Part shown: positions 1-15,100 of the stretch, one piece after another
How positions within the stretch are numbered: position 1 is the first letter of the stretch
Layout: each line of letters opens with the position of its first letter
NCBI RefSeq assembly: GCF_015706575.1
Contig: NW_024037074.1
Location: forward strand, 6,138,001-6,202,000
DNA from: Patiria miniata
Lineage: Eukaryota; Echinodermata; Asteroidea; Valvatida; Asterinidae
Direction of reading: 5' to 3'
DNA: 64,000 nt
Notes under the pieces: generated by a model
What the model was told of the DNA's origin: nothing
The model's input: only the letters and a program-made list of their open reading frames with translations
Database searches by the model: none
Translations under genes and position numbers: made by a program

Positions 1-181
1 TTGCGCAATAAATTGTGGCGCGACTGGACTCATGCCATTGTGTAATTTCATTGAATCGGCTACAGATCTCAAAGTCGTGCATAAAACTTTTCTTAGTGTC
101 TGCTGAACATGGATAACAATTGTGAAGCACTTTGACAAATTTCCACAATTTTTTGTTGTTTTCCTCTTCCATTTCTTGCAG

Positions 182-3100
182 CATCACTCGTACCGATCCT
201 TCCAGGGTTTCACCTGCCTCATGCAGATCTCGACAGGTTGTCATGACTACATCATTGATACTCTAGCCCTGAGGAGCGAGTTGCGCAGCCTCAACAACTC
301 CTTCACCAACCCAGCTATTGTCAAGGTGAACTTTCTTGATTTAACTCCCGTACTCTGGCACAGACGTTGAAATAATGATCAGACCTATTATCCCCTAATA
401 TTGTCAAGGTGAACTTTCTCTATTTAATTTCCCATACTCTGACACAAGCGTTGGAATAATGTGCAGGCGTTTTATTCGCTAAGAGCATCCTAAGTGCATG
501 TAACAATTTAGATTGATTGTGCTTAATCGTTTTTGTCCAGTTGGCTAGAACGTTAATTATATAAAAGTTAAACAAAACAATTCACTGGGGCGGGATTTGA
601 ACCCGCAACCTTCAGAACACTGAACGGTGCTCTACCAACTGAGCTATCCAGCCCTATGTTGGCGGTTCCCCATCTTGTCAATGTCTTTGTTCATGGGTGC
701 TAGTCAGAAGCTATGTACCTATAATACCATGGAGCCAAGATGATGCTAGCAGCATTAACAATGCTGCAAACCTTGGAAATGGCATACACCTTTTTATATT
801 ACAAATCATCAAATAAACCACAAAGGAGAACTAATGAAGTGCATTCATTATTCAAAAGTCTAAACACAGGTTGACACCACATTTTGGGTGACCATTTTAC
901 CATATTTGTCAGAACAAATTTTAAGCTTAATCCATGTGTTTGTGGCAGTTAGATTTCAAAGTTCTCAATCTCTGTTGTTTGAGCAGTTTTTGTGTCTCAT
1001 TACGACAAAATGTACAGTATTCATTTGATTTGGACTTAAACATGCCTCTGAAGTTTGAGATGAAGCCATATTTATGTTATTTTGGGGCGTTGTCACAGCA
1101 TCAGAATCTTGATGCAGCAAAAATTGCAGCCCCTTTCATCAAAACAAACTCATTCAGTATAAACCCTAACAATCCCCATCCAGTCAAACTCCAACACCAG
1201 GGTTTGTTGGAATCTGTTGGAGTGAGTACTGCACTAGTAAACTGATTATGCTTTACATGGGGTCAGGCATACCACCATAATCAGAGTCAAACAGTTTGGA
1301 TGTTGAGTTCACCATATGGTGTTGGAATTTGCAAGAGTGAGGAAGGATCCTAGTAAATCACTCCAGGGGTTAGGGTTAATGGTTAGAGCGGAGGTTGTTT
1401 GTAAAGCATGATCCATCCTTGGGATCTTACCCAATACTCCAATGATGAATTACAGGGTGAGTCCATAAAAGCGGAACCCAAACCCCCAAACTATATTTCA
1501 TATTTAGAAAAATATGTAGCACCAAAAATATGAATGACCGGAAAGCCAATTTCACAAACTACTTTTAGATGAAAAATTACTGAAATTGCTCAATCCATTC
1601 AAAGAATATCACCATTTAAACGCAATGAGCCTAAAACCTGTTTCGTCAAAAAAACCCAATTCATTGTGTATTCTGACTGTTTGGAACAACAAATAAAATG
1701 ACACAGAATACTAGTTTCAACAAATGTCAACAACTGTAGTACACAATATCTTTATTACCAACCCTGCTTAGGCAAACAACATGATTTATAGAATCCACTT
1801 TTTTTCAAAAAGACGGGCCTTCAAAACGAATTTGGTGAATATTTTTAACTTTTAAAATGAGGTTTTATTGCTGGTGATGTTTGAAGACAATTGTGACCAC
1901 GATTCTTGAAATTGCATTTGTGGACGAAAGAGGTTTTAGGGTCATTGTGTTGAAATGGTGATATACTTTGAACGGATTGAGCAATTTAAGTAAGTTTCTT
2001 CATCTAAAAGTAGTTCATGAAGTTGACTTTCCAGTCATTCTTATTTATGGTGCAACATTTTTTTAATACATGTATAAAATATATTTTTTGAGGTTTGGGT
2101 TCCGTTTTTTTTTACACACCCCGTAGAAGATTCAAAGCATTAGTTCATAAGAAAATCAATTTTCGTCTTTACCAGGTTTTCCACGGCGCCGACATGGACA
2201 TTGAGTGGCTGCAGCGAGACTTGGGTCTGTACGTCGTCAACATGTTTGACACTCACCAGGCCTCACGCATCCTGGGCCACGCCCGTCACTCACTGGCGCA
2301 CCTGCTACAACTCTACTGCGGAGTGGAACCCGACAAGGCCTACCAGCTTGCTGATTGGAGGATAAGGTAATGGCTGTGTGCGTGAATGAGCGAGGGCGCT
2401 ATTTATTAACACTGAAGATGAGTGTTAGGTACATACAGAGCTTGTTTATTAGATTGCTTGATTTAGTTAATAGGTTTAGTTTAGATGGTTCATTTTGATT
2501 TTATTACGGAATACAGCTTGCCAGCTTGCTGTTAAGAGTATAAGGTATTAGCTCTGTTCTTGAACTATAGCGGACACAGTTTATACATGTATGTGAAAGC
2601 GAATGCACATTGAGAACATTTTTGAGTTTAATAATTTGTTTTCATCTGCAAGTTATACATGTACCTGCGTGTTGTATTTTAACCCAAACCTTTCCAAATC
2701 CTCCAAAATCCTCTTTGCAAAGTTGAGGCTATTTGCAGGATTGAGGATATATGGTAAAAATGTGTGGCTGATTTTGGAGGATGCACTGTGTCAAGGTCTT
2801 GGGCCGGACCTTGTGTTGTTTATGTACTCAGTTGTACATTATTTTAGGCCCAGGATTGAGGCAGTGGTTACCCCTCCAAGGACCACATTCAAGAAATAAT
2901 GGAGGATTTTGATGGATTGAGGCAGTATGCAATATTTTACATGGAGGCAGTTGAAAGATTTTGCAGGATTGAGGTTGCATCCTAGCAAAAATGGCTAGGG
3001 ATTTAAGGTTAAGTAATCTACATCATTGTTCCCTAAAAATTAAAACAATGAAACAAACTTAATGAGAAGTGAACTCATTAAAAATGGTGGTTGTGTTTGA

Positions 3101-6100
3101 ATGGCACCTTAATTCATATAGGCAGAAAATGAAGCTTATTCTCCCCAGTGAGCTGAGATGATCTTTGGAGAGATTTCAGGTGTCCAAAAATAGAGTGTAC
3201 GGCACTTTAAACAATATATTGAGAGAGCCGCAATAAGATGATTTCAAACAAAATCTTCCCTGACCTTTGACCCCTGATCTTTGACCTCTCCAGACCTCTG
3301 CCCCAGGAGATGATCAACTACAGCCGTTCCGACACCCATTACCTGTTGTACGTGTATCACTGTATGAAGAACGAGTTGATCGAGAGGGGCAACGAGGCTA
3401 ACAACCTGCTGCAGCAGACGCTGCAGCAGAGCAGGCAGGTCTGCCTCCGGGTAAGTAACCAAACTTTGCAGGGTTTTTAACCCTAAAAGGGCTGGGTTAT
3501 TTTGACCATCTCTCAGCTGAGGGGGGGGGGGGGGGGGGGGCGGATTCTAACCCCCCCCCCCCCCTGATCTCGGCCATTGAGTGACAAAAAATTCGGAAAC
3601 TTGGTACATGCATAGAGCAACTCATCATGAATATACCCAAGAAATTTCATGACTAAAGGTCAAAGGGTTTTGGAATTATGGCTAATTAATGGTAATTCTG
3701 CTCTGTGTACACGACGTATTTGGGAAAATTTAGTTTTCACACGACGCGTAGCGCCGGAGAATTTTTTGGTTGCGTGGTCCGATTTTACGTTTTTGGTATC
3801 AAAAGATGCACAAGGCTCGAGGCTAAAAAGTCATAACAGCTCGAGTTGCGGAAAAAACAATTTCAAGGCTATCGCGGAAAAAGTTAAGGGGGGGGGGGCG
3901 GCCCCCCAAGCCCTTTTAGGGTTAAAGCTCAGTAGGCCCACAAGTATTTATTTTTTTTTCGTTTAAAATAAAAAGGCTTCGGTTTCTGGTATGGAGCTTG
4001 CCCCAAAAGTGGTGCGGCGATGTGGCTTCCTTCGTAATGCATGGAATATTTTAGGCTTTTGTCTTGCAAATGTTTTGAAACGTGTGGGGGTTCATCACAA
4101 CTCTTCGGAAATTGGAGGTCATAGGTCATCTAGGGGTCATTTATGGTCGTTTAAAAATGCACAGAATTTCCCTTTTTCTTACGATCACAAAACATATAAG
4201 GATCGACCGCAGAAAAGAGGCGATCTGCGGTTCACTTGTTATTCATGAGGTGTTGTGGATTTTATGGACGCATTAATGTGCTTCGGCTGGAATATTGAAA
4301 AAAGGTAAATATAAAGTGCTAGTACTGCATTGCTGTTTTTATCCATTTGAAAGGATTTGTCTCTCTTTTCAGTGCTGACGTCAGGTCTGTTCATTTTTTT
4401 TTGTTTTTTATATAGCGCTACAAAAAGCAAATTTTCACGGATGATGCCCACCTAGCTCTGCGAAGACGCAACAAGAAGCCCATGAACCCAAAACAGGTAC
4501 AAACTCCTTAAAAAATCGCAAGAATAGTGTTATTATGCTAATTCGAATTCAAGTCATCAAAATCACTGATGTCCATGTGTCACGTATGTTTCAGCCGCTC
4601 ATTGAGTTTGCGCGCATGCGCACTCAAAATATGAAATACTGATAATCAGCAAACATGGATGTTTGCAGTCGCAGTTTGACCCACTGAAGTATCGGTCAAC
4701 ATCACGCTCGAAATACTTTGATAATTTTTTCTTTCCACGTGGACAGGAATTTAAGGCAATCAAAGTCACTTTTGCAAACCTTAGCGCAAAAATACAGAGA
4801 GTATTTGATGCATTTTTTTTGTTTTTCCGTGTCGTGTAGTACAAAAGTATTGGGTCACAAATTCAAAACAGGCGACAGTTTAGGGGATAATTTTTCAGTT
4901 TTGCCGAGTAATTGTAAACTTGTCTTCACTGAAAAATGGTAAAGGATGCCACGGAAAGTGCGATGTATAAATATCATTTAAGTCGGAAACCGTTTCAATG
5001 AGAAAAGTAAGGTCTCACGTTATACGTTTTTTTCGTTGAACGTAACGTGAGTGTGCACGTACCTGTACACAGACCCTGGAATCTGGCCCGTAAAACATGG
5101 CTAGCCACGCGCCACGCGCCGCAGCGCTCCATTTGTAATCCGTCTTTTGACGCGTTGGAAATGTATACATTTATCTGAAACGATTTACAACTGACTGGTT
5201 CCCGGCCCTGAAATGCAGTTAAGTACGATCATAGAGGGCACTGGGACCAGTGTAATTGTGCACGAAGCTTTCAAAATGGGTTTACTCGAAAACTGACGAT
5301 TTTTATAAGCTACAGGTTTCCTTCTTACATCAAATCACCTGTAAAATGAAAATAATCTATCATCCTTTCCGATGGTACTACGGCTGATCTAAGGTAAACC
5401 CGGCAAATTGTCCAAATGTGTAAACCAAACTCAAAAGCGAACGATGTTTTTCCTTTTCATTTTGTACGTTTTTTGTCCATAATTATTGCTTTTTTTAAAT
5501 ATTTGAAAAGGTTTTTAGCGCCGTTACCACACTGTAGAGACAATTTATATCTTTGTTCACTTGGTCTACTGATAATTTTTGGTTTGAATCATCTTTTAAG
5601 TACGTTTGAGAAGGATACATTTTAAGACATGAAAACCAGACAATCGTTCAGTGCGTCGTCTGCTACCGCTGTTTGCAAGCCGACGACGCGGAGGAAACCA
5701 TTGCACATGCGTGAGAAGACGAACTAAATGCACGCACGGTCTATGGGGCTGAAACATACGTGGTGTAAGTCTAGTGTAGTGTTTTTTGTCTTCAAATCAA
5801 GCTCAGGAGCTAAGTCAAGTGGATGGATTATAGCCATCCTTGGAGAAACTGGTTTGGCATATGCAATTTTTAAACTAACATATCGCAGAGACAAAATATG
5901 CATTTGCAATCATTGTTTCGTCACTTATGTTTAAAGATCAATATTTAAAATTGAATTTTTGCGATATTCTCAACAAGTAGATGAAAATTGCTGTCAAAAG
6001 TGGGTTTCCTTCTTTTTGCACCACCCTACATACTTCTATACAACTTTTTCAGAACTTAAACAAGTCATAGGTTGCACAGATTTAAAAAAAAAAAAATTGT

Positions 6101-9100
6101 GAAGCTGCAGAATATAAAGAGGCTACCAATTTTCGTAGACAGTAATCTCCAATCAATGAATACAGACATCCCGCAGCATTTGCAGCCGACACTTCAGTTG
6201 AATCATTGGACGTTTCTGTTGGAGCATGTTTGGTAGATCTCTATTCTTTTTGTTCCCCAGTACGAAGCCCTGAAGCTCTTGTATGCCTGGAGAGACCAGT
6301 TAGCCAGGCAAGAAGATGAAAGCACAGGCTACATCCTCCCAAATCACATGATGTTCCAAATTGCCGAGAATCTCCCAAGGTAGGATGATGCAGTTTGATA
6401 ACATTGAAACGATTTCTACGTTTTTTTCCTTGTCGCAAACTTGGAAATATTTTTTTTTTTTGTGACAACTTGGTTCATAGTTCATGCATTTGTGGGTAAT
6501 TTAATACATTTGGGGTCCAAAAGTGTGATATTTTAGTGTCCCTGTTACAGCTGAGGTGTGTTTAATTGCCCATACAAGTATCGTTAAAATTGACTTCAAA
6601 CTTTTTTATTTAATTGTTTGGCAGGAATTTTTGCTTTACACAATCACTCTCGGAGATAAAAGGCATTAAAGAATGCGTCCTGAATCTTACAAAATCTTAT
6701 TTCAAATGTATCAGGGACATAAAAAATTTGGACCCCAACTTTATGGAATGACCAATGTGGCTTGAAGCAGCACAGCTAATTTTGCATCTTTATATTGACA
6801 AAGCCTAGAGACTCTGTATAGGCGCCTGGCTTACCCTGTCTGAGCGGCATCTGAATCTATTGTCTAGAGCTAGTGTCTTTCTCTTCGTCAATTACAACTA
6901 TGTGGGAACATGCCGACAGGAGACTTAACCATAGATCTGGACGCCTGTTTCAGACACGACCTTTCTTGGGGGTACCTGTTCACAGTGCCCTTAAATTCCT
7001 GGTGCCAGTTTGAACTGTATTTTGTTTGGGTTTTTAACTGTATTTTGTTTGGGTTTTTAACTGTATTTTGTTTGGGTTTTTAACTGTATTTTGTTTGGGT
7101 TTGTTTTGGCAGAGAGGCCCATGGCGTCTTAGCCTGCTGTAATCCCATCCCTCCATTAGTGAGACAGCAACTCAACGAGGTCCATCAACTGATTCTGAGA
7201 GCCAGGATGTACCAAGGCCGAACCAAGGTAGGAGCAACCTTCACCAAATGGTGTAGGCCCGTCCATCACAAGTCTATCACAAGTTTGGTCAAAAGTAAAT
7301 CACAAGTCCATTCACCAGTCCGGTCAGAAGTAACAGGGGACGATGAACGACAAAGGAGTGCTTTTGTTTTATATTTAGTTTATTTGAATAGCTTGTGAGT
7401 TGACTTTGAACTGGCTGAATTGTGATTGACTTGTGATTGACTTGTGATTGACTTGTGGAGATGTGTGATACTAACAGATTCAACTTCCAACCGGCCCATA
7501 GCATCGAATGAAATTTATGCTTTAAAGAAAATGTTGCTGAAAATTTTGGAACACTCCTCGTATCAGTTTCATAGATTTTCTAAGCAAACATGCTGACATG
7601 CTTACACCCTACCACCATTAGTCATGATGGGTAGGGCTGCAGCTACCAGTACTCTCCATTTCCCTCGGTCCTTGGCAAGTTCTTGTGCATTCTCCATAGA
7701 GATGTCCATCTCCTTTACTTGGTCTAACCATATTTTTCTTGGAGCCTCTCTTGGTCTTTTGCCTTCGACTTGCCCTCTAATTATCAAGTTTGGGTATCTT
7801 TCAGAAGGCATTCTCAGAGTATGCCCATGCCATGTAAGATTGCGCTTGTTGATTATGTCGCTGAGCAGATGTTGCTGAGCAGATGTTGCATGATCTGTGA
7901 CTCTGTCCCTTCCACGAAATTCCCATCATCTTCCTAAGGCACCTCATTTGAAAGGCATTGAATTTGGAATTGTGCCATTTATTGAGCGTCCATGTTTCAC
8001 ATGCATATAGAAGAATTGGCATTAAAAGTGCCTGTAACATCCTGATCTTCAATGTTCAGCTCCTTTCTTCCAAAGACCTGTTTGTCCAGGCCTTTGAAGG
8101 GTGCTGATGTTTTTGCAATTTCGATGGCAATTTAGTGAGATATGGTGTTGTCGCTAGAAATAACATGCTAAGTGGGAAAAACTTTTGGTGATAACAAAAA
8201 ATAGATTACCAGCAAAAAATGCATGTGAAGTCTGCTGTTTTGACTAGATCTCATTATTGAATTCGCTACTTCTTTGATGACTTTTATCAATATTTTTTAC
8301 AGAAGCCAAGCCCAAGTCCAAGTCCCAAGACGTTTGCCTCACCATCCTCGTCACCGATGGAGACCCCTACCCCTGGCAAACTCACCCCTAAAACACCCAG
8401 TAGCCTCCTGTACTGTCCCCACGACCCTACACCCCAGCACGTTACTCCAGACCAAAGCCATGGTGAGTATGGTATGCGAGAGGTGTTCTTGGTCCCAGAC
8501 CAAAAGAGTCTGACTATTCTGACAGATCTTAGGTCAGGTAGGCATCACGTCATGTGACCTGAACAGGAAGGATCCCTTGTGGCGCACAAAAATGCAAAAT
8601 GGCAACCTCGTCCCCAGTGCTTACTTTATTTCCAACCGCGTTTCCAATAGTAAACCCTGGATAGGAAACTTTCTTCCTGTATCCTGATTGGATACCGCAA
8701 TTGGCTAGTAATGGATTTTTATCGTGTACTTGGTGCTATTATTCACAACGTGCAGTACGTGTTTTCGCGATCATTCGTCCACGCCTTCTCAAAAATACTA
8801 ATTTCCTTTCCAATTTGCTCATATTAATATGAAATATGATACTGCATGTTGTCTCGATAAGATCGTAACAGTTTGATTTCAAAAATCGTGTTTTCGTAAC
8901 TCACGCCGTGCTCGCGCTGCTACGAATTGACTCTGTTTTTACCCCAGACACCGCATACGAAAACAAACGCTAATGTGTAACGCATATCCAGGCACCAGAC
9001 TGTTCCTCATTTGCATACGTGTTCAAAAATCTTGCACATGCAAATGATCCAATACCAGGGTGAGAGAGCAGGTAGTGGTGGGCGCGTACTGCTCGACACC

Positions 9101-12100
9101 CTGGGGACGAGGTTGGCAAAATGGTTCATAGCATGTGTGACCTTTCAACCCAAAACCAGTCCAAAGTCGCACAGCCATATTTTGAGATACAGCCCATAAT
9201 ACATGTACTTTGTACAGGCAACAACTATCGAAATTCAGATTTAGGCGTTTAAGGCGATTTAGTTAATTTGTAAGTTTTGTAAGAAGTTGATATGGGAAAC
9301 TTTAACAACAAATTTTTCGATTTCTAAGTTTTCCAACGCCTGAAATTGTGAACTGAAAAATTACCCTCAAAACTGTCAGATTTTGCCCGATTCCCATTGG
9401 AAAGATTATTCAATGTCCTTTCCAATGAGCCAAAAATTCCAGATTTCACAAAATTGGTCAAAGTAACTGGTTTTGTGCTGGACGTTCAATTACTAAAAAA
9501 TAAACTCAACTCAAATCCTTAACTTTGCCCTCCTCGTTGGTAGATCCTTCCGTTCCCGTTGCTCATTACTCTGCACTCTTTGGTGATGAAGAGCGCCCTC
9601 GCATCGTACGTACCGCCCGGTCCATAATCACAGCCTTTGACAGCAGCTCAGACGAAGAGACCGACAAAACGCAACCGACGCCAGGACAGCAGAAAGTGGC
9701 CCGCCTCAAAGCGTTGTTCGTCAACCCTTTTGAAATGGTAAGTGGATTTTTTTTCTCCATGTTACGGCCTGTTTACAGTGTGTGCAGTAATGGGATTCCA
9801 CATGGTAAAAATAAGGATGTGCTCGCTCGAATGGGCCACTTTTCACTGAGCATGTAAGCAACTGCTTGGTAGCAATAAACCACCGTGCGTAAGAAACAGG
9901 AGCAATTTTTCCACAAAAATGGGTGAGAAATGTGCATTTTATTAGCCAATCAGCGTCATTAGTGGTCATGACATCATGTAGTTGGCCTCAATTTGTGCTG
10001 TAAACCTTTCTTTAGTTTGTATAAATTAATATTTTCCAACCATGTGTAAAGTTCACTGCTTTGTGATCTGCGGCTTTTTATTTCTGCTTTCCATTTCTGT
10101 TTTCTGTGTAGAAAGGCCCTTAAGAGGAGTTATTCATTTTACTATTAACCCTAACTCCCTAGCATAATTTACTAGGAACCATACCCATTCAGGCAAATTC
10201 CAACACCCACATGGGAAATTGTACACACACACTGTTGGACTTAGTTTCTGGAGGTATGTCAAACCCAATGTAAAAGACCATCAGTTTAGGGGTACTGTAC
10301 TACTGTACCTATTCCAACAGATTTAAACAAATCCTGCTGTTTGGGCTTTGATGGGTTGAGTTCGGTTAGGGTTAAGCAAGAAAATACGTTACAAGAGGTT
10401 TTACAATGTTTTTTAAACAATTGAAAATCTCAAGAGATAATGTTTCATTTAGTGTGCCTAGACATTTTCATCAGAACAGTTGCTTTATTTTAAGTTTGTA
10501 CAAAAGTCAAGCAAAGTTTCAGCAATGTTTTACTGTAATGTTTGATTCAAATAAAAACGTTTAATTTTGTGTTCCTCCAATAGTATCTTCCTCCGAAGCA
10601 TCTAGTCCAGATTGCCCCAGCCCTGCTTGAAGCTGACAAAATCAACTTGACACCTGCTGGAAGTAAGAAGAGCACTGCATCGAGTAGTTCATCAACCGAG
10701 GTAAGAGATAAAATCTCCAACATGTCTGAAAATCTGACGGCATCTCCATAGATCTTTGGAAGTTTCCATATTTCAGAAGTTAAATACTTTTTTAGGAAAA
10801 CCAAGAGGAAAACCTTTTGAGGAAAATCTTGCAGAGTTTTCTTTGATCCTAATCTAGTGCTTTTCTTTTTCATTCATGACTCATCTACTTTAAGAACTCC
10901 CTACCACTTTTCTAAGACTCTCACTGACATCTCACAAAGTAATGAACCTAATAGTTCCTATACTGCCCCAAGCCGACCCGCCTGTTAAGCCCTATACCGC
11001 CCCAAACAGCCCCAGCATTGCATGTGTTTATTACAGTGCGACATAATGCGTTAAATGTCAGCTTGGTGTCCCAGTAAACTTACTGTGGACCACAACATGC
11101 AAATCTTCAAATCATCTCTTCAAATCATCTTTCCAAACATTGGGGTTTGTTTTCTGTGCATGATAAAACAAGTAAAAGCTTATTTGTTGTTTTTTCCCTA
11201 GTCTTTTATTGTATGCTGAAACTTGATTTAAGTCCCTCCAGTGATATTTTCATAGAACTACTGGAAATTTTCCAATAATCCCACTACTTTGTGGGGTGCT
11301 GTGGTCCAATGGTTATAGTGTTCGACTCGTGTGCCGTTAAAAAAACCAGTAACACTTATCGCTAAAACAGAGAAGGGGTTTGCCCCGGTGTTTCTGGCAG
11401 TGGCTGGAATATGCGCCGCAGCACCTTGTAAACCCTTATAAAGGTGCTACATAATGGGTGTCATATTTCTCATAAACTTTATTTACCTTTCTTTAATAAT
11501 AGACATATCTCCAGCGCCTTGAGTACCTAATAGTTCGTAGATACGTGCGCTATATAAGATTCCGATATTTTTATTATTATTAAAATGAACTTGAAGCATG
11601 CATACGGAAAAACACTTTTTACTCAGCGTCTGCATAATTAACTTATCGCTGTAGAATTGCGTCAACGCAGCTTGTGAAATATTGTCCCATTACATGATAT
11701 ACAAATGGACGCAGAACGCGCAAAATCTGAGACAAACAAAACTTAACGTACAAAATTCCGCAGGGTTTTCTAAGGGGCGTGGCTAACTCGCAAACGGTGA
11801 AACTTTAATTTTGTCACTCTTTTTTGCAGAAAATGAATTGTTTTGGGGTTTTTTGTTTGCACATTCCATGAAATTTTATCAATGATTCCACCACTAACAG
11901 GTTCCATTGGAGACAACTCAAAGCATGTGGAAACTTAAGAAACGTCCCAGGCCCCCACCAAAGCCGGCCCAGTCTGACATCACCACTCCCGGTAACGCGA
12001 ACAATAATAGAGAGACTGAGGGTGACACAAGGGGTGACACAACGGAGGAGACAGCAGCGACAGAGGATGAAACAACTCTGAGACAACAGGTATCAGAAAG

Positions 12101-15100
12101 ATGGGAGGGGGCCTTTGAAATAGCAAGCATCCTAGCTTGGAACTCTAGAAAAGGAAAATCTATTAGCACAATGTCTGTTATTGCTGCCTTTTTTTAAAAA
12201 TCTAATAAATTCATGCGGCCTGATGTTGCGATCTTAACAAGTTCTTCAGAGGCAACATGACGGAGGTACAAGAAACAAACATGTAGGGACTCACAAACAT
12301 GGAAGGTTGGGAGGAGAAACACAAAAGGGATTAATTGGGTGTGGGCACACCAGTGTAGATAGAGATCACAGAGGATGAAGTGGAAGGACTAACAAAGGAC
12401 GGATTAAATAGGGAAGGATAGACCACGAGTGATTAGTCTTTTAAAAATGTGAAAACTAATGTATGCAAAGTTCAAACTTGAATGCTTCAGTCTGAAAAAA
12501 TATGAAGTTCATTAAACAGGCTTGAAAGTTTCTCTCGGGTCAGCTGATTTCCTCATTTTTGACTTCACACTTATGCCATTAAAAATTGGGGAAAAAACCA
12601 CTGTATAAACTATAAAGATTGGAATTTCCTCTTTGGTTTCTTCCCAGTTGCATGCCTGATTGAAACACCCCCTTCAAAAAAAAAATACATAAACTCCAAA
12701 AAAGTTTTAGGATTATGACAGTAATTTTTAAATTGAAAACAATTTTAAAAATGTGTCTGTATCCTAATAAGACAAATCTTGTGTGAATCCCCATCAGAAA
12801 CGCAAGGCAGCCTCGTCATTAGATGAAGCCGCTCCGATGACATATCGACCGCCGGCCAAACGAGAAAAGAAGTCAGACGACCGCAGACCAAACCCCCACA
12901 CAAACAGGGCAACGGACCCAGGGGCGTTCACACCATTTGACTACAGCATGGTCAATACGGCCGCAACAAGTGGTGAGTGTTTTTGTCATTGAAGTTGTAA
13001 TGGGTCATTGTATAAATTTAGGTCCATAGTGTGACATTTTTCCTGTCCCTGTTACCTTGGCACTTTGGAATTTACAATTCAAGTGTCATTAAGAATGACT
13101 TCAAACTGTTTGTTTATTTGTTAGGTAGGTAGTTTGCTATTCATAATCACTCTTTGAGGAGGAATGCATTAAGGAGTGCATCAGAATTATATATTAAAAA
13201 AATAGATGTCAGATGTAACTGGGACAGGAGTAAGTGGACCCCAAATATATTTTTCGTGGATTTTTTAATTACCTTCAATTTCACCCCTGTCCACACTCAT
13301 TTGAATTTCACAGATAGAGGTAGAGGAAGGGGGCGGGGCAACCAAGGAAGAGGGTGGGGCAACCAAGGTAGAGGGAGGGGCGACCGAGGAAGGGGAGTGG
13401 CCAAGCACTTTGATCCCTTCTCGCACACATCTACGCGCGGACGTCCTGAATTTAAGGTGAGAATTTTCTCCAGGATCCAATGTTGCAGTCAAGGTACTTA
13501 CGATCGATCACAACTCAATGGACAAGTTATAATCACAAGTCAATCACAAGTCAATCACAAGTCAGTCACAAGTCAATCACAAGTCAATCACAAGTTCATC
13601 ACAAGTCCATCACAAGTCAAACACAAGTAAATCGCAAGTCAAATCACAAGTCAATCACACGTCAATCACAAGTCAATCACAAGTCAATCACAAGTCAGTC
13701 ACAAGTCAATCACAAGTCAATCACAAGTTCATCACAAGTCCATCACAAGTCAATCGCAAGCCAATCACAAGTCCATCACAAGTACATCACAAGTCCATCA
13801 CAAGTACATCACAAGTCCATCCCAAGTCAACCACAAGTCAATCACAAGTCAAATCATAAGTCAATCACAAGTCAATCAAATATCTCTCTCTAGTTGACGC
13901 TACTCAAGCCGTTGTGGCAGGTGCTATGCAATACGCATGTACGAGTGTATAAGTCGACGTTGGATAGCCGTAACGGAAATTGCACACCAAGGCAGTTAAA
14001 TCAAATGTCAATTACAAGTCAATCTTAAGTTAAACCAAGGGCGGATCCAGGGGGGGGGGGCCAAAGGGGACCATGGCCCCCCCAAAACGAGACCAATTTT
14101 TTTTTTTTTTATGTGACATCGCAATAAAGGCAGGCAATGAGTACACCACCATCTTTTCCTCAAAGAAAAACATTGGTTAAAGTGGTCAGAAATTGCCTCA
14201 GATCGCACCACAGAGCATCTAGAATCCAAAAAAAATTTTGGCCCCCAAAAATTGTGTTCTGGATCCGCCCTTGAGTTAAACACAAGTCAATCACAAGTTA
14301 AACACAAGTCGATCACAAGTCAATCACAAGTCAATCACAACTCAATCACAAGTCAATTATAAGTCAATCACAAGTCAAATCACATGTCGATCACAAGTCA
14401 ATCACAAGTCAATCACAAGTCAATCACAAGTCAATCACAAGTCAGTCACAAGTCACCCAGTCCCAAGTCAAGTTACAACAAAGTTACATCAAATGATGTT
14501 CATCCCCTGTTTCTTGTGACTGAACTTGTGATTTACTTGTGACAGGACTTGTGATGTACTTGCAATCCATCTCAAGTACTGACTACATTACCGTCTAGCT
14601 CCCAATTGAATATCACAGTTTAAAAATAACAAGAGTTTAAAGTTGGCCCAAAAGTCAACATTTTCAGACAGATTCGGAATGAAACTGTGTTCTAATTAGA
14701 TTGATAATTAGTAGTTTTATCTTTGTGTCTGGTAATGTCGCTGCCAAGAAAAAAGTCTTTATCAATAATAATAAAATTATCACAACTGAAGTGGGTAGGA
14801 GTTTGTTCAAAAATAGCCGGCTTATCTTTGTAATCAGTTTTGTTCGACCACACACAATGCATTGTCCTTGACAATGGCGTGAGCTGGCGGCATTGTGCAA
14901 TGTTGTTACCAAATTAGAATTGAGAAGTTTTATGTTCACATTTGGAATCTTGTATTCCCATTTGTAGAAATAACTGCTGGCCACGGGTTATAAATTTGAC
15001 ATGGGTCTTGTTTTTTATTTAATTACGTAAAACCTATGAAATGAATTTTAAATGAAAACTAACTTCAAGCAGATATGCTAATAATTGAATCCCTTTTTGT

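Noticed and set aside
583..654. Working tRNA gene on the - strand
   Set aside because: A and B boxes are good, but the anticodon arm does not pair, position 33 is not T, and the acceptor stem has mismatches; a SINE or pseudogene fits better.
13154..13893. Long open frames over the CACAAGTCA array (137-158 codons)
   Set aside because: They arise because an 11-bp repeat without stops is read in every frame; only 13314-13456 inside them is a real exon (EXOSC10).
13530..14455. CRISPR-like array of short repeats
   Set aside because: Units are 11 bp, without unique spacers, in an intron of an animal gene; it is a minisatellite within a foldback element.
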